DNA of 64,000 nt, taken from Acanthosoma haemorrhoidale (Eukaryota > Arthropoda > Insecta > Hemiptera > Acanthosomatidae). Position numbers and translations under genes: made by a program. Location of the stretch: NCBI GenBank assembly GCA_930367205.1, contig OV884015.1, forward strand, positions 2,728,001-2,792,000, read 5' to 3'. The notes under the pieces are model-generated. The model searched no databases. It saw only the letters and a list, made by a program, of their open reading frames with translations, and had not been told where the DNA came from. Positions 35,496 through 48,989 of the stretch are shown here, in pieces (the stretch's first letter is position 1; the number at the start of each line of letters is the position of its first letter).

Positions 35496-37604
35496 ATTGC
35501 TAATTCCTGGGCAACCAGTTATGGTAGCATTATTTAGTTTTTTTTATTACGTACATCTATATATTGTCAACAATCTCACAAAAATTGATTGAATTGATGC
35601 TAGTAGTTTTTGAGATTGGGCGATGTGAACATATTCCACTTTGCTTAGTTCGGTGGATTCGGCTGTTGAAGAAACTTGAAAGATTTAGAATTATGCATTA
35701 TCGCTAATAACTCTGCAACAAGTTATGGGATTATTATGTAGTTTCTTTGCTTACGTTCGTCTATATATTGTTTACAAACCCACAAAGTTTGATTCAATTG
35801 ATGATAGTGGTTTTGGAGCTAGGCCGATGTGAACATATTCACTTTTGCTAAGCTCGGTCGATTTGGCGTTTGAGCAAATTGGATAGATGTAGAATTATTC
35901 TTATCGCTAATAACTCTCCAACAAGCTATGGGAGCATTATGTGGTTTCTTTGCTTACGTTCCTCTATGTATTGTCAACAAACCCACAAAGTTTAAATTCA
36001 TTGATGCTAGTAGTTTTTAAGGAAGGGCGATGTTAACATATTCAACTTCGCTTAACGCGGTCAATTCGGCTATTGCCGAAATTGGAAAGATGTAGATTTA
36101 CCTTTATCGCTAATAACTCAGCAACCAGTTATGATAGCATTATGTGGTTTTTTTTATTACGTACATCTATATATTCTTACCAATCCCACAAAGTTTGATC
36201 AAATTGATGATTGTGGTTTCGGAGGTAGACTGATTTGAATATATTTCCCTTTGCTTAGCTCGGTGGATTCGGCTGTTGAAGAAACTTGAAAGATTTAGAA
36301 TTATACATAATCGCTAATTTCTCTGGAACTAGTAAAGGCAGCATTTTGTGGTTTCTTTTATTTTTTACATCTATATATTATCAACAATCCCACAATGTTT
36401 GACATAAATGTTTCAAGCGGTTTCGGAGGTAAAGTGATTTGAAGATATTTCCATCCCCTAAGCTTCGGCAATGTGACAGATCAAGGAGCTGGATAGATGT
36501 AAAATTATGTTTATTGCTAATTACTGGGCAACCAGTTATGGTAGCATTATTTAGTTTTTCTTAATACGTAGATCTATGTATTGTCAACAATCCCACAAAG
36601 TTTGATTGAATTGATGATAGTGGTTTTGGAGCTAGGGCAATGTGAACATATTCACTTTTGCTAAGCTCGGTCGATTTGGCGTTTGAGGAAATTGGATAGA
36701 TGTAGAATTATTCTTAGTGCTAATAACTCTGCAACAAGTTATGGGATTATTATGTAGTTTCTTTGCTTACGTTCCTCTATATATTGTCAACAAACCCACA
36801 AAGTTTAATTTCATTGATGCTAGTAGTTTTTGAGGAAGGGTGATGTTAACATATTCACCTTCGCTTAGCGCGGTCATTTTGGCTGCTGCCAAAATTGGAA
36901 AGATGTAGAATTATTTTTATCGCTAATAACTCTCCAACAAGCTATGGGAGCATTATGTGGTTTCTTTGCTTACGTTCCTCTATGTATTGTCAACAAACCC
37001 ACAAAGTTTAAATTCATTGATGCTAGTAGTTTTTAAGGAAGGGCGATGTTAACATATTCAACTTCGCTTAACGCGGTCAATTCGGCTATTGCCGAAATTG
37101 GAAAGATGTAGATTTACCTTTATCGCTAATAACTCAGCAACCAGTTATGATAGCATTATGTGGTTTTTTTTATTACGTACATCTATATATTCTTACCAAT
37201 CCCACAAAGTTTGATCAAATTGATGATTGTGGTTTCGGAGGTAGACTGATTTGAATATATTTCCCTTTGCTTAGCTCGGTGGATTCGGCTGTTGAAGAAA
37301 CTTGAAAGATTTAGAATTATACATAATCGCTAATTTCTCTGGAACTAGTAAAGGCAGCATTTTGTGGTTTCTTTTATTTTTTACATCTATATATTATCAA
37401 CAATCCCACAATGTTTGACATAAATGTTTCAAGCGGTTTCGGAGGTAAAGTGATTTGAAGATATTTCCATCCCCTAAGCTTCGGCAATGTGACAGATCAA
37501 GGAGCTGGATAGATGTAAAATTATGTTTATTGCTAATTACTGGGCAACCAGTTATGGTAGCATTATTTAGTTTTTCTTAATACGTAGATCTATGTATTGT
37601 CAAC
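35496..37604 (+). repeat. Rearranged A segment interrupting HOR-I
   Basis: About 2.1 kb of satellite A replaces part of a HOR-I copy, so that the HOR-I markers at 33756 and 38433 are 4677 bp apart, three monomers (610 bp) more than normal. It contains a monomer with caatctcacaaaaattg (35571) that also occurs at 12591, 42281, 47363, 55495, 57688 and 62770. It also has an internal duplication with offset 1016 (about 35915-36585 and 36931-37604). The segment near 35515-36160 matches 12535-13180 and the 42.2 kb region, so it was probably copied in from another part of the array. Confidence 0.82.
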
Positions 37605-39750
37605 AATCCCACAAAGTTTGATTCAATTGATGATGGTGGTTTTGGAGCTAGGCCGAGGTGAACATATTCACTTTTGCTAAGCTCGGTCGATTTGGCGTTT
37701 GAGGAAATTGGATAGATGTAGAATTATTCTTAGTGCTAATAACTCTGCAACAAGTTATGGGATTATTATGTAGTTTCTTTGCTTACGTTCCTCTATATAT
37801 TGTCAACAAACCCACAAAGTTTAATTTCATTGATGCTAGTAGTTTTTTAGGAAGGGCGATGTGAACATATTCACCTTCGCTTAGCGCGGTCATTTTGGCT
37901 GCTGCCGAAATTGGAAAGATGTAGAATTATTTTTATCGCTAATAACTCGGCAACCAGCTATAGTAGCATTATGAGGTTTTTTTTATTACGTACATCTATA
38001 TATTGTCAACAATCCCACAAAGTTTGATTGAATTGATGCTAGTAGTTTTTGAGATTGGGCGATGTGAACATATTCCACTTTGCTTAGTTCGGTGGATTCG
38101 GCTGTTGAAGAAACTTGAAAGATTTAGAATGATGCATTATCGCTAATAACTCGGCAACCAATTATGGTAGCATTATGTGGTTTTTTTTATTACGTACATC
38201 TATATATTGTTTACAAACCCACAAAGTTTGATTCAATTGATGATATTGGTTTTGGAGCTAGGCCGATGTGAACATATTCACTTTTGCTAAGCTCGGTCGA
38301 TTTGGCGTTTGAGGAAATTGGATAGATGTAGAATTATTCTTATCGCTAATAACTCAGCAACAAGTTAAGGGAGCATTTTGTGGATTCTTTGCTTACGTTC
38401 CTCTATATATTGTCAACAAACCCACAAAGTTTGATCAAAATGATGATAGTGGTTTCGGAGGTAGACTGATTTGAAGATATTTCCCTTTGCTTAGCTCGGT
38501 GGATTCGGCTGTTGAAGAAACTTGAAAGATTTAGAATTATACATTATCGCTAATTTCTCTGGAACCAGTAAAGACAGCATTTTGTGGTTTCTTTTATTTT
38601 TTACATCTATATATTATCAACAATCCCAAAAAGTAGGACATTAATGTTTCCAGCGGTTTCGGAGGTAGAGTGATTTGAAGATATTTCCATCCCCTAAGCT
38701 TCGGCAATGTGACAGATCAAGGAGCTGGATAGATGCAAAATTATGTTTATTGCTAATTACTGGGTAACCAGTAATGGTAGCATTATTTAGTTTTTTTTAT
38801 TACGTACATCTATGTATTGTCAACAATCCCACAAAGTTTGATTGAATTGATGATAGTGGTTTTGGAGCTAGGGCAATGTGAACATATTCACTTTTGCTAA
38901 GCTCGGTCGATTTGGCGTTTGAGAAAATGTGATAGATGTAGAATTATTCTTAGTGCTAATAACTCTGCAACAAGTTATGGGATTATTATGTAGTTTCTTT
39001 GCTTACGTTCCTCTATATATTGTCAACAAACCCACAAAGTTTGATCAAATTGATGATAGTGGTTTCGGAGGTAGGGCGATGTGAACATATTCGACTTTGC
39101 TTAGCTCGGTGGATTTGGCTGTTGAAGAAACTTGAAAGATTTAGAATTATACATTATAGCTAATTTCTCTGGAACCAGTAAAGGCAGCATTTTGTGGTTT
39201 CTTTTATTTTTTACATCTATATATTATCAACAATCCCACAATGTTTGACATAAATGTTTCAAGCGGTTTCGGAGGTAGAGTAATTTGAAGATATTTCCAT
39301 CCCCTAAGCTTCGGCAATGTGACAGATCAAGGAGCTGGATTAATGTAAAATTATGTTTATTGCTAATTCCTGGGCAACCAGCTATAGTAGCATTATGAGG
39401 TTTTTTTTATTACGTACATCTATATATTGTCAACAATCCCACAAAGTTTGATTGAATTGATGCTAGTAGTTTTTGAGATTGGGCGATGTGAACATATTCC
39501 ACTTTGCTTAGTTCGGTGGATTCGGCTGTTGAAGAAACTTGAAAGATTTAGAATGATGCATTATCGCTAATAACTCGGCAACCAATTATGGTAGCATTAT
39601 GTGGTTTTTTTTATTACGTACATCTATATATTGTTTACAAACCCACAAAGTTTGATTCAATTGATGATATTGGTTTTGGAGCTAGGCCGATGTGAACATA
39701 TTCACTTTTGCTAAGCTCGGTCGATTTGGCGTTTGAGGAAATTGGATAGA
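37605..39750 (+). repeat. HOR-I, last partial copy
   Basis: HOR-I order resumes with h f' a b, then c (marker at 38433), d, e, c'', d'', a and b. It stops at about 39750 in a b monomer that continues as attattcttagtgc with an e-like ending, instead of attatacttatcgc. Beyond this point the arrangement is that of the right-hand block. Confidence 0.85.
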
Positions 39751-42700
39751 TGTAGAATTATTCTTAGTGCTAATAACTCTGCAACAAGTTATGGGATTAT
39801 TATGTAGTTTCTTTGCTTACGTTCCTCTATATATTGTCAACAAACCCACAAAGTTTAATTTCATTGATGCTAGTAGTTTTTGAGGAAGGGTGATGTTAAC
39901 ATATTCACCTTCGCTTAGCGCGGTCATTTTGGCTGCTGCCAAAATTGGAAAGATGTAGAATTATTTTTATCGCTAATAACTCGGCAACCAGCCATAGTAG
40001 CATTATGTGGTTTTTTTTATTACGTACATCTATATATTGTCAACCATCCCACAAAGTTTGATTGAATTGATGCTAGTATTTTTTATGATTGGGCGATGTG
40101 GACATATTCCACTTCGCTTAGCGCGGTCATTTCGGCTGCTGCCGTAATTAGAAAGATGTAGAATTTTTTTTATCGCTAATAACTCAGCAACCAGTTATGG
40201 TAGCATTATGTGTTTTTTTTTATTAGGTACATCTATATATTGTCAACAATCCCACAAAGTTTGATTCAATTGATGATGGTGGTTTTGGAGCTAGGCCGAG
40301 GTGAACATATTCACTTTTGCTAAGCTCGGTCGATTTGGCGTTTGAGGAAATTGGATAGATGTAGAATTATTCTTAGTGCTAATAACTCTGCAACAAGTTA
40401 TGGGATTATTATGTAGTTTCTTTGCTTACGTTCCTCTATATATTGTCAACAAACCCACAAAGTTTAAATTCATTGATGCTAGTAGTTTTTGAGGAAGGGC
40501 GATGTGAACATATTCCCCTTCGCTTAGCGCGGTCATTTCGGCTATTGCCGAAATTAGAAAGATGTAGAATTACCTTTATCGCTAATAACTCAGCAACCAG
40601 TTATTATAGCATTATGTGTTTTTTTTTTATTACGTACATCTATATATTCTTACCAATCCCACAAAGTTTGATTAAATTGATGCTGGTAGTTTTTTAGGAA
40701 GGGCGATGTGAACATATTCACCTTCGCTTAGCGCGGTCATTTTGGCTGCTGCCGAAATTGGAAAGATGTAGAATTATTTTTATCGCTAATAACTCGGCAA
40801 CCAGCTATAGTAGCATTATGAGGTTTTTTTTATTACGTACATCTATATATTGTCAACAATCCCACAATGTTTGATTGAATTGATGCTAGTAGTTTTTGAG
40901 ATTGGGCGATGTGAACATATTCCACTTTGCTTAGTTCGGTGGATTCGGCTGTTGAAGAAACTTGAAAGATTTAGAATGATGCATTATCGCTAATAACACG
41001 GCAACCAATTATGGTAGCATTACGTGGTTTTTTTTATTACGTACATCTATATATTGTTTACAAACCCACAAAGTTTGATTCAATTGATGATATTGGTTTT
41101 GGAGCTAGGCCGATGTGAACATATTCACTTTTGCTAAGCTCGGTCGATTTGGCGTTTGAGGAAATTGGATAGATGTAGAATTATTCTTATCGCTAATAAC
41201 TCAGCAACAAGTTAAGGGAGCATTTTGTGGATTCTTTGCTTACGTTCCTCTATATATTGTCAACAAACCCACAAAGTTTGATCAAATTGATGATAGTGGT
41301 TTCGGAGGTAGACTGATTTGAAGATATTTCCCTTTGCTTAGCTCGGTGGATTCGGCTGTTGAAGAAACTTGAAAGATTTAGAATTATACATTATCGCTAA
41401 TTTCTCTGGAACCAGTAAAGACAGCATTTTGTGGTTTCTTTTATTTTTTACATCTATATATTATCAACAATCCCAAAAAGTAGGACATTAATGTTTCCAG
41501 CGGTTTCGGAGGTAGAGTGATTTGAAGATATTTCCATCCCCTAAGCTTCGGCAATGTGACAGATCAAGGAGCTAGATAGATGCAAAATTATGTTTATTGC
41601 TAATTACTGGGTAACCAGTAATGGTAGCATTATTTAGTTTTTTTTATTACGTACATCTATGTATTGTCAACAATCCCACAAAGTTTGATTGAATTGATGA
41701 TAGTGGTTTTGGAGCTAGGGCAATGTGAACATATTCACTTTTGCTAAGCTCGGTCGATTTGGCGTTTGAGAAAATGTGATAGATGTAGAATTATTCTTAG
41801 TGCTAATAACTCTGCAACAAGTTATGGGATTATTATGTAGTTTCTTTGCTTACGTTCCTCTATATATTGTCAACAAACCCACAAAGTTTGATCAAATTGA
41901 TGATAGTGGTTTCGGAGGTAGGGCGATGTGAACATATTCGACTTTGCTTAGCTCGGTGGATTTGGCTGTTGAAGAAACTTGAAAGATTTAGAATTATACA
42001 TTATAGCTATTTTCTCTGGAACCAGTAAAGGCTGCATTTTGTGGTTTCTTTTATTTTTTACATCTATATATTATCAACAATCCCACAATGTTTGACATAA
42101 ATGTTTCAAGCGGTTTCGGAGGTAGAGTAATTTGAAGATATTTCCATCCCCTAAGCTTCGGCAATGTGACAGATCAAGGAGCTGGATAGATGTAAAATTA
42201 TGTTTATTGCTAATTCCTGGGCAACCAGTTATGGTAGCATTATTTAGTTTTTTTTATTACGTACATCTATATATTGTCAACAATCTCACAAAAATTGATT
42301 GAATTGATGCTAGTAGTTTTTGAGATTGGGCGATGTGAACATATTCCACTTTGCTTAGTTCGGTGGATTCGGCTGTTGAAGAAACTTGAAAGATTTAGAA
42401 TTATGCATTATCGCTAATAACTCTGCAACAAGTTATGGGATTATTATGTAGTTTCTTTGCTTACGTTCCTCTATATATTGTTTACAAACCCACAAAGTTT
42501 GATTCAATTGATGATAGTGGTTTTGGAGCTAGGCCGATGTGAACATATTCACTTTTGCTAAGCTCGGTCGATTTGGCGTTTGAGCAAATTGGATAGATGT
42601 AGAATTATTCTTATCGCTAATAACTCTCCAACAAGCTATGGGAGCATTATGTGGTTTCTTTGCTTACGTTCCTCTATGTATTGTCAACAAACCCACAAAG

Positions 42701-44493
42701 TTTAAATTCATTGATGCTAGTAGTTTTTAAGGAAGGGCGATGTTAACATATTCAACTTCGCTTAACGCGGTCAATTCGGCTATTGCCGAAATTGGAAAGA
42801 TGTAGATTTACCTTTATCGCTAATAACTCAGCAACCAGTTATGATAGCATTATGTGGTTTTTTTTATTACGTACATCTATATATTCTTACCAATCCCACA
42901 AAGTTTGATCAAATTGATGATTGTGGTTTCGGAGGTAGACTGATTTGAATATATTTCCCTTTGCTTAGCTCGGTGGATTCGGCTGTTGAAGAAACTTGAA
43001 AGATTTAGAATTATACATTATCGCTAATTTCTCTGGAACTAGTAAAGGCAGCATTTTGTGGTTTCTTTTATTTTTTACATCTATATATTATCAACAATCC
43101 CACAATGTTTGACATAAATGTTTCAAGCGGTTTCGGAGGTAAAGTGATTTGAAGATATTTCCATCCCCTAAGCTTCGGCAATGTGACAGATCAAGGAGCT
43201 GGATAGATGTAAAATTATGTTTATTGCTAATTACTGGGCAACCAGTTATGGTAGCATTATTTAGTTTTTCTTAATACGTAGATCTATGTATTGTCAACAA
43301 TCCCACAAAGTTTGATTGAATTGATGATAGTGGTTTTGGAGCTAGGGCAATGTGAACATATTCACTTTTGCTAAGCTCGGTCGATTTGGCGTTTGAGGAA
43401 ATTGGATAGATGTAGAATTATTCTTAGTGCTAATAACTCTGCAACAAGTTATGGGATTATTATGTAGTTTCTTTGCTTACGTTCCTCTATATATTGTCAA
43501 CAAACCCACAAAGTTTAATTTCATTGATGCTAGTAGTTTTTGAGGAAGGGTGATGTTAACATATTTACCTTCGCTTAGCGCGGTCATTTTGGCTGCTGCC
43601 AAAATTGGAAAGATGTAGAATTATTTTTATCGCTAATAACTCGGCAACCAGCCATAGTAGCATTATGTGGTTTTTTTTATTACGTACATCTATATATTGT
43701 CAACCATCCCACAAAGTTTGATTGAATTGATGCTAGTAGTTTTTAAGATTGGGCGATGTGAACATATTCCACTTCGCTTAGCGCGGTCATTTCGGCTGCT
43801 GCCGTAATTAGAAAGATGTAGAATTTTTTTTATCGCTAATAACTAAGCAACCAGTTATGGTAGCATTATGTGTTTTTTTTTATTAGGTACATCTATATAT
43901 TGTCAACAATCCCACAAAGTTTGATTCAATTGATGATGGTGGTTTTGGAGCTAGGCCGAGGTGAACATATTCACTTTTGCTAAGCTCGGTCGATTTGGCG
44001 TTTGAGGAAATTGGATAGATGTAGAATTATTCTTAGTGCTAATAACTCTGCAACAAGTTATGGGATTATTATGTAGTTTCTTTGCTTACGTTCCTCTATA
44101 TATTGTCAACAAACCCACAAAGTTTAATTTCATTGATGCTAGTAGTTTTTGAGGAAGGGTGATGTTAACATATTTACCTTCGCTTAGCGCGGTCATTTTG
44201 GCTGCTGCCAAAATTGGAAAGATGTAGAATTATTTTTATCGCTAATAACTCGGCAACCAGCCATAGTAGCATTATGTGGTTTTTTTTATTACGTACATCT
44301 ATATATTGTCAACCATCCCACAAAGTTTGATTGAATTGATGCTAGTAGTTTTTAAGATTGGGCGATGTGAACATATTCCACTTCGCTTAGCGCGGTCATT
44401 TCGGCTGCTGCCGTAATTAGAAAGATGTAGAATTTTTTTTATCGCTAATAACTAAGCAACCAGCTATAGTAGCATTATGAGGTTTTTTTTATT
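39751..44493 (+). repeat. Mixed A segment between HOR-I and HOR-II
   Basis: Satellite A monomers in an order that is neither a full HOR-I nor a full HOR-II. It runs through f g h f'' k a b c d e c'' d'' (about 39840-42230), then the caatctcac block at 42281, then e f g h with an internal three-monomer duplication. One a monomer near 40867 has cacaatgtttg. The segment shares long stretches with 46.5-50.6 kb at offsets of about 5082-6099 bp. Confidence 0.8.
43500..44108 (+). repeat. Three-monomer f-g-h duplication, 609 bp, first copy
   Basis: An f-g-h trimer is followed directly by another f-g copy beginning near 44109 (offset 609). Both copies share private variants: catatttacc (usual catattcacc) and aactaagcaacc (usual aactcagcaacc). 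The same doubled trimer is found at 48990-50200, so the duplication occurred once and was then copied as part of a larger block. Confidence 0.85.
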
Positions 44494-46526
44494 ACGTACA
44501 TCTATATATTGTCAACAATCCCACAAAGTTTGATTGAATTGATGCTAGTAGTTTTTGAGATTGGGCGATGTGAACATATTCCACTTTGCTTAGTTCGGTG
44601 GATTCGGCTGTTGAAGAAACTTGAAAGATTTAGAATGATGCATTATCGCTAATAACTCGGCAACCAATTATGGTAGCATTATGTGGTTTTTTTTATTACG
44701 TACATCTATATATTGTTTACAAACCCACAAAGTTTGATTCAATTGATGATATTGGTTTTGGAGCTAGGCCGATGTGAACATATTCACTTTTGCTAAGCTC
44801 GGTCGATTTGGCGTTTGAGGAAATTGGATAGATGTAGAATTATTCTTATCGCTAATAACTCTGCAACAAGTTAAGGGAGCATTTTGTGGATTCTTTGCTT
44901 ACGTTCCTCTATATATTGTCAACAAACCAACAAAGTTTGATCAAATTGATGATAGTGGTTTCGGAGGTAGACTGATTTGAAGATATTTCCCTTTGCTTAG
45001 CTCGGTGGATTCGGCTGTTGAAGAAACTTGAAAGATTTAGAATTATACATTATCGCTAATTTCTCTGGAACCAGTAAAGGCAGCATTTTGTGGTTTCTTT
45101 TATTTTTTACATCTCTATATTATCAACAATCCCAAAAAGTAGGACATTAATGTTTCCAGCGGTTTCGGAGGTAGAGTGATTTGAAGATATTTCCATCCCC
45201 TAAGCTTCGGCAATGTGACAGATCAAGGAGCTGGATAGATGCAAAATTATGTTTATTGCTAATTACTGGGTAACCAGTAATGGTAGCATTATTTAGTTTT
45301 TTTTATTACGTACATCTATGTATTGTCAACAATCCCACAAAGTTTGATTGAATTGATGATAGTGGTTTTGGAGCTAGGGCAATGTGAACATATTCACTTT
45401 TGCTAAGCTCGGTCGATTTGGCGTTTGAGAAAATGTGATAGATGTAGAATTATTCTTAGTGCTAATAACTCTGCAACAAGTTATGGGATTATTATGTAGT
45501 TTCTTTGCTTACGTTCCTCTATATATTGTCAACAAACCCACAAAGTTTGATTGAATTGATGATAGTGGTTTTGGAGCTAGGGCAATGTGAACATATTCAC
45601 CTTCGCTTAGCGCGGTCATTTTGGCTGCTGCCAAAATTGGAAAGATGTAGAATTATTTTTATCGCTAATAACTCGGCAACCAGCCATAGTAGCATTATGT
45701 GGTTTTTTTTATTACGTACATCTATATATTGTCAACCATCCCACAAAGTTTGATTGAATTGATGCTAGTAGTTTTTAAGATTGGGCGATGTGAACATATT
45801 CCACTTCGCTTAGCGCGGTCATTTCGGCTGCTGCCGTAATTAGAAAGATGTAGAATTTTTTTTATCGCTAATAACTCAGCAACCAGTTATGGTAGCATTA
45901 TGTGTTTTTTTTTATTAGGTACATCTATATATTGTCAACAATCCCACAAAGTTTGATTCAATTGATGATGGTGGTTTTGGAGCTAGGCCGAGGTGAACAT
46001 ATTCACTTTTGCTAAGCTCGGTCGATTTGGCGTTTGAGGAAATTGGATAGATGTAGAATTATTCTTAGTGCTAATAACTCTGCAACAAGTTATGGGATTA
46101 TTATGTAGTTTCTTTGCTTACGTTCCTCTATATATTGTCAACAAACCCACATAGTTTAAATTCATTGATGCTAGTAGTTTTTGAGGAAGGGCGATGTGAA
46201 CATATTCCCCTTCGCTTAGCGCGGTCATTTCGGCTATTGCCGAAATTAGAAAGATGTAGAATTACCTTTATCGCTAATAACTCAGCAACCAGTTATGATA
46301 GCATTATGTGTTTTTTTTTTATTACGTACATCTATATATTCTTACCAATCCCACAAAGTTTGATTAAATTGATGCTGGTAGTTTTTTAGGAAGGGCGATG
46401 TGAACATATTCACCTTCGCTTAGCGCGGTCATTTTGGCTGCTGCCGAAATTGGAAAGATGTAGAATTATTTTTATCGCTAATAACTCGGCAACCAGCTAT
46501 AGTAGCATTATGAGGTTTTTTTTATT
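44494..46526 (+). repeat. HOR-II copy 1 (10-mer, 2033 bp)
   Basis: Dispersed copy of the ten-monomer unit, 6099 bp (30 monomers) before the copy at 50593. The order is a b c d e (e/f chimera) g h f'' k. It has private variants cacatagttt near 46150 and cattatcgct, and shares ccaacaaag and acatctctat with the other copies. Confidence 0.92.
45508..45710 (+). repeat. Chimeric e/f monomer fixed in HOR-II
   Basis: The first half is type e (ttgaattgatgatagtgg, ggagctagggcaatg) and the second half is type f (cttcgcttagcgcgg, ggctgctgccaaaattgg). The change lies in the shared gtgaacatattcac segment. In HOR-I the same place holds complete e and f monomers, so one exchange removed about one monomer length. 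Identical chimeras stand at 51610, 53643 and 60715, so the exchange preceded amplification of HOR-II. Confidence 0.87.
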
Positions 46527-48370
46527 ACGTACATCTATATATTGTCAACAATCCCACAAAGTTTGATTGAATTGATGCTAGTAGTTTTTGAGATTGGGCG
46601 ATGTGAACATATTCCACTTTGCTTAGTTCGGTGGATTCGGCTGTTGAAGAAACTTGAAAGATTTAGAATGATGCATTATCGCTAATAACTCGGCAACCAA
46701 TTATGGTAGCATTATGTGGTTTTTTTTATTACGTACATCTATATATTGTTTACAAACCCACAAAGTTTGATTCAATTGATGATATTGGTTTTGGAGCTAG
46801 GCCGATGTGAACATATTCACTTTTGCTAAGCTCGGTCGATTTGGCGTTTGAGGAAATTGGATAGATGTAGAATTATTCTTATCGCTAATAACTCTGCAAC
46901 AAGTTAAGGGAGCATTTTGTGGATTCTTTGCTTACGTTCCTCTATATATTGTCAACAAACCCACAAAGTTTGATCAAATTGATGATAGTGGTTTCGGAGG
47001 TAGACTGATTTGAAGATATTTCCCTTTGCTTAGCTCGGTGGATTCGGCTGTTGAAGAAACTTGAAAGATTTAGAATTATACATTATAGCTATTTTCTCTG
47101 GAACCAGTAAAGGCAGCATTTTGTGGTTTCTTTTATTTTTTACATCTATATATTATCAACAATCCCACAATGTTTGACATAAATGTTTCAAGCGGTTTCG
47201 GAGGTAGAGTAATTTGAAGATATTTCCATCCCCTAAGCTTCGGCAATGTGACAGATCAAGGAGCTGGATAGATGTAAAATTATGTTTATTGCTAATTCCT
47301 GGGCAACCAGTTATGGTAGCATTATTTAGTTTTTTTTATTACGTACATCTATATATTGTCAACAATCTCACAAAAATTGATTGAATTGATGCTAGTAGTT
47401 TTTGAGATTGGGCGATGTGAACATATTCCACTTTGCTTAGTTCGGTGGATTCGGCTGTTGAAGAAACTTGAAAGATTTAGAATTATGCATTATCGCTAAT
47501 AACTCTGCAACAAGTTATGGGATTATTATGTAGTTTCTTTGCTTACGTTCCTCTATATATTGTTTACAAACCCACAAAGTTTGATTCAATTGATGATAGT
47601 GGTTTTGGAGCTAGGCCGATGTGAACATATTCACTTTTGCTAAGCTCGGTCGATTTGGCGTTTGAGCAAATTGGATAGATGTAGAATTATTCTTATCGCT
47701 AATAACTCTCCAACAAGCTATGGGAGCATTATGTGGTTTCTTTGCTTACGTTCCTCTATGTATTGTCAACAAACCCACAAAGTTTAAATTCATTGATGCT
47801 AGTAGTTTTTAAGGAAGGGCGATGTTAACATATTCAACTTCGCTTAACGCGGTCATTTCGGCTATTGCCGAAATTGGAAAGATGTAGATTTACCTTTATC
47901 GCTAATAACTCAGCAACCAGTTATGATAGCATTATGTGGTTTTTTTTATTACGTACATCTATATATTCTTACCAATCCCACAAAGTTTGATCAAATTGAT
48001 GATTGTGGTTTCGGAGGTAGACTGATTTGAATATATTTCCCTTTGCTTAGCTCGGTGGATTCGGCTGTTGAAGAAACTTGAAAGATTTAGAATTATACAT
48101 TATCGCTAATTTCTCTGGAACTAGTAAAGGCAGCATTTTGTGGTTTCTTTTATTTTTTACATCTATATATTATCAACAATCCCACAATGTTTGACATAAA
48201 TGTTTCAAGCGGTTTCGGAGGTAAAGTGATTTGAAGATATTTCCATCCCCTAAGCTTCGGCAATGTGACAGATCAAGGAGCTGGATAGATGTAAAATTAT
48301 GTTTATTGCTAATTACTGGGCAACCAGTTATGGTAGCATTATTTAGTTTTTCTTAATACGTAGATCTATG
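46527..48370 (+). repeat. Mixed A segment after HOR-II copy 1
   Basis: This opens with a b c as in HOR-II, then departs in the c monomer (tatagctattttctctgg) to a d'' monomer and the caatctcac block at 47363. It matches 42.2-43.3 kb at an offset of about 5082 bp (25 monomers), with small differences such as ggtcatttcggctattg near 47860 against ggtcaattcggctattg. Confidence 0.8.
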
Positions 48371-48780
48371 TATTGTCAACAATCCCACAAAGTTTGATTG
48401 AAGTGATGCTAGTAGTTTTTGAGATTGGGCGATGTGAACATATTTCCCTTTGCTTAGCTCGGTGGATTCGGCTGTTGAAGAAACTTGAAAGATTTAGAAT
48501 TATACATTATCGCTAATTTCTCTGGAACTAGTAAAGGCAGCATTTTGTGGTTTCTTTTATTTTTTACATCTATATATTATCAACAATCCCACAATGTTTG
48601 ACATAAATGTTTCAAGCGGTTTCGGAGGTAAAGTGATTTGAAGATATTTCCATCCCCTAAGCTTCGGCAATGTGACAGATCAAGGAGCTGGATAGATGTA
48701 AAATTATGTTTATTGCTAATTACTGGGCAACCAGTTATGGTAGCATTATTTAGTTTTTCTTAATACGTAGATCTATGTAT
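48000..48780 (+). repeat. Two-monomer (407 bp) duplication with a chimeric monomer
   Basis: The d'' segment with cacaatgtttgacataaatg and ggaggtaaagtg occurs at 48193 and again at 48600, 407 bp apart. Between them the monomer near 48380-48470 begins as type a/g (ttgaagtgatgctag, gagattgggcgatg) and switches to type c at gaacatatttcccttt. The chimera lies at the expected junction of an unequal exchange over two monomers. Confidence 0.82.
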
Positions 48781-48989
48781 TGTCAACAATCCCACAAAGT
48801 TTGATTGAATTGATGATAGTGGTTTTGGAGCTAGGGCAATGTGAACATATTCACTTTTGCTAAGCTCGGTCGATTTGGCGTTTGAGGAAATTGGATAGAT
48901 GTAGAATTATTCTTAGTGCTAATAACTCTGCAACAAGTTATGGGATTATTATGTAGTTTCTTTGCTTACGTTCCTCTATATATTGTCAA

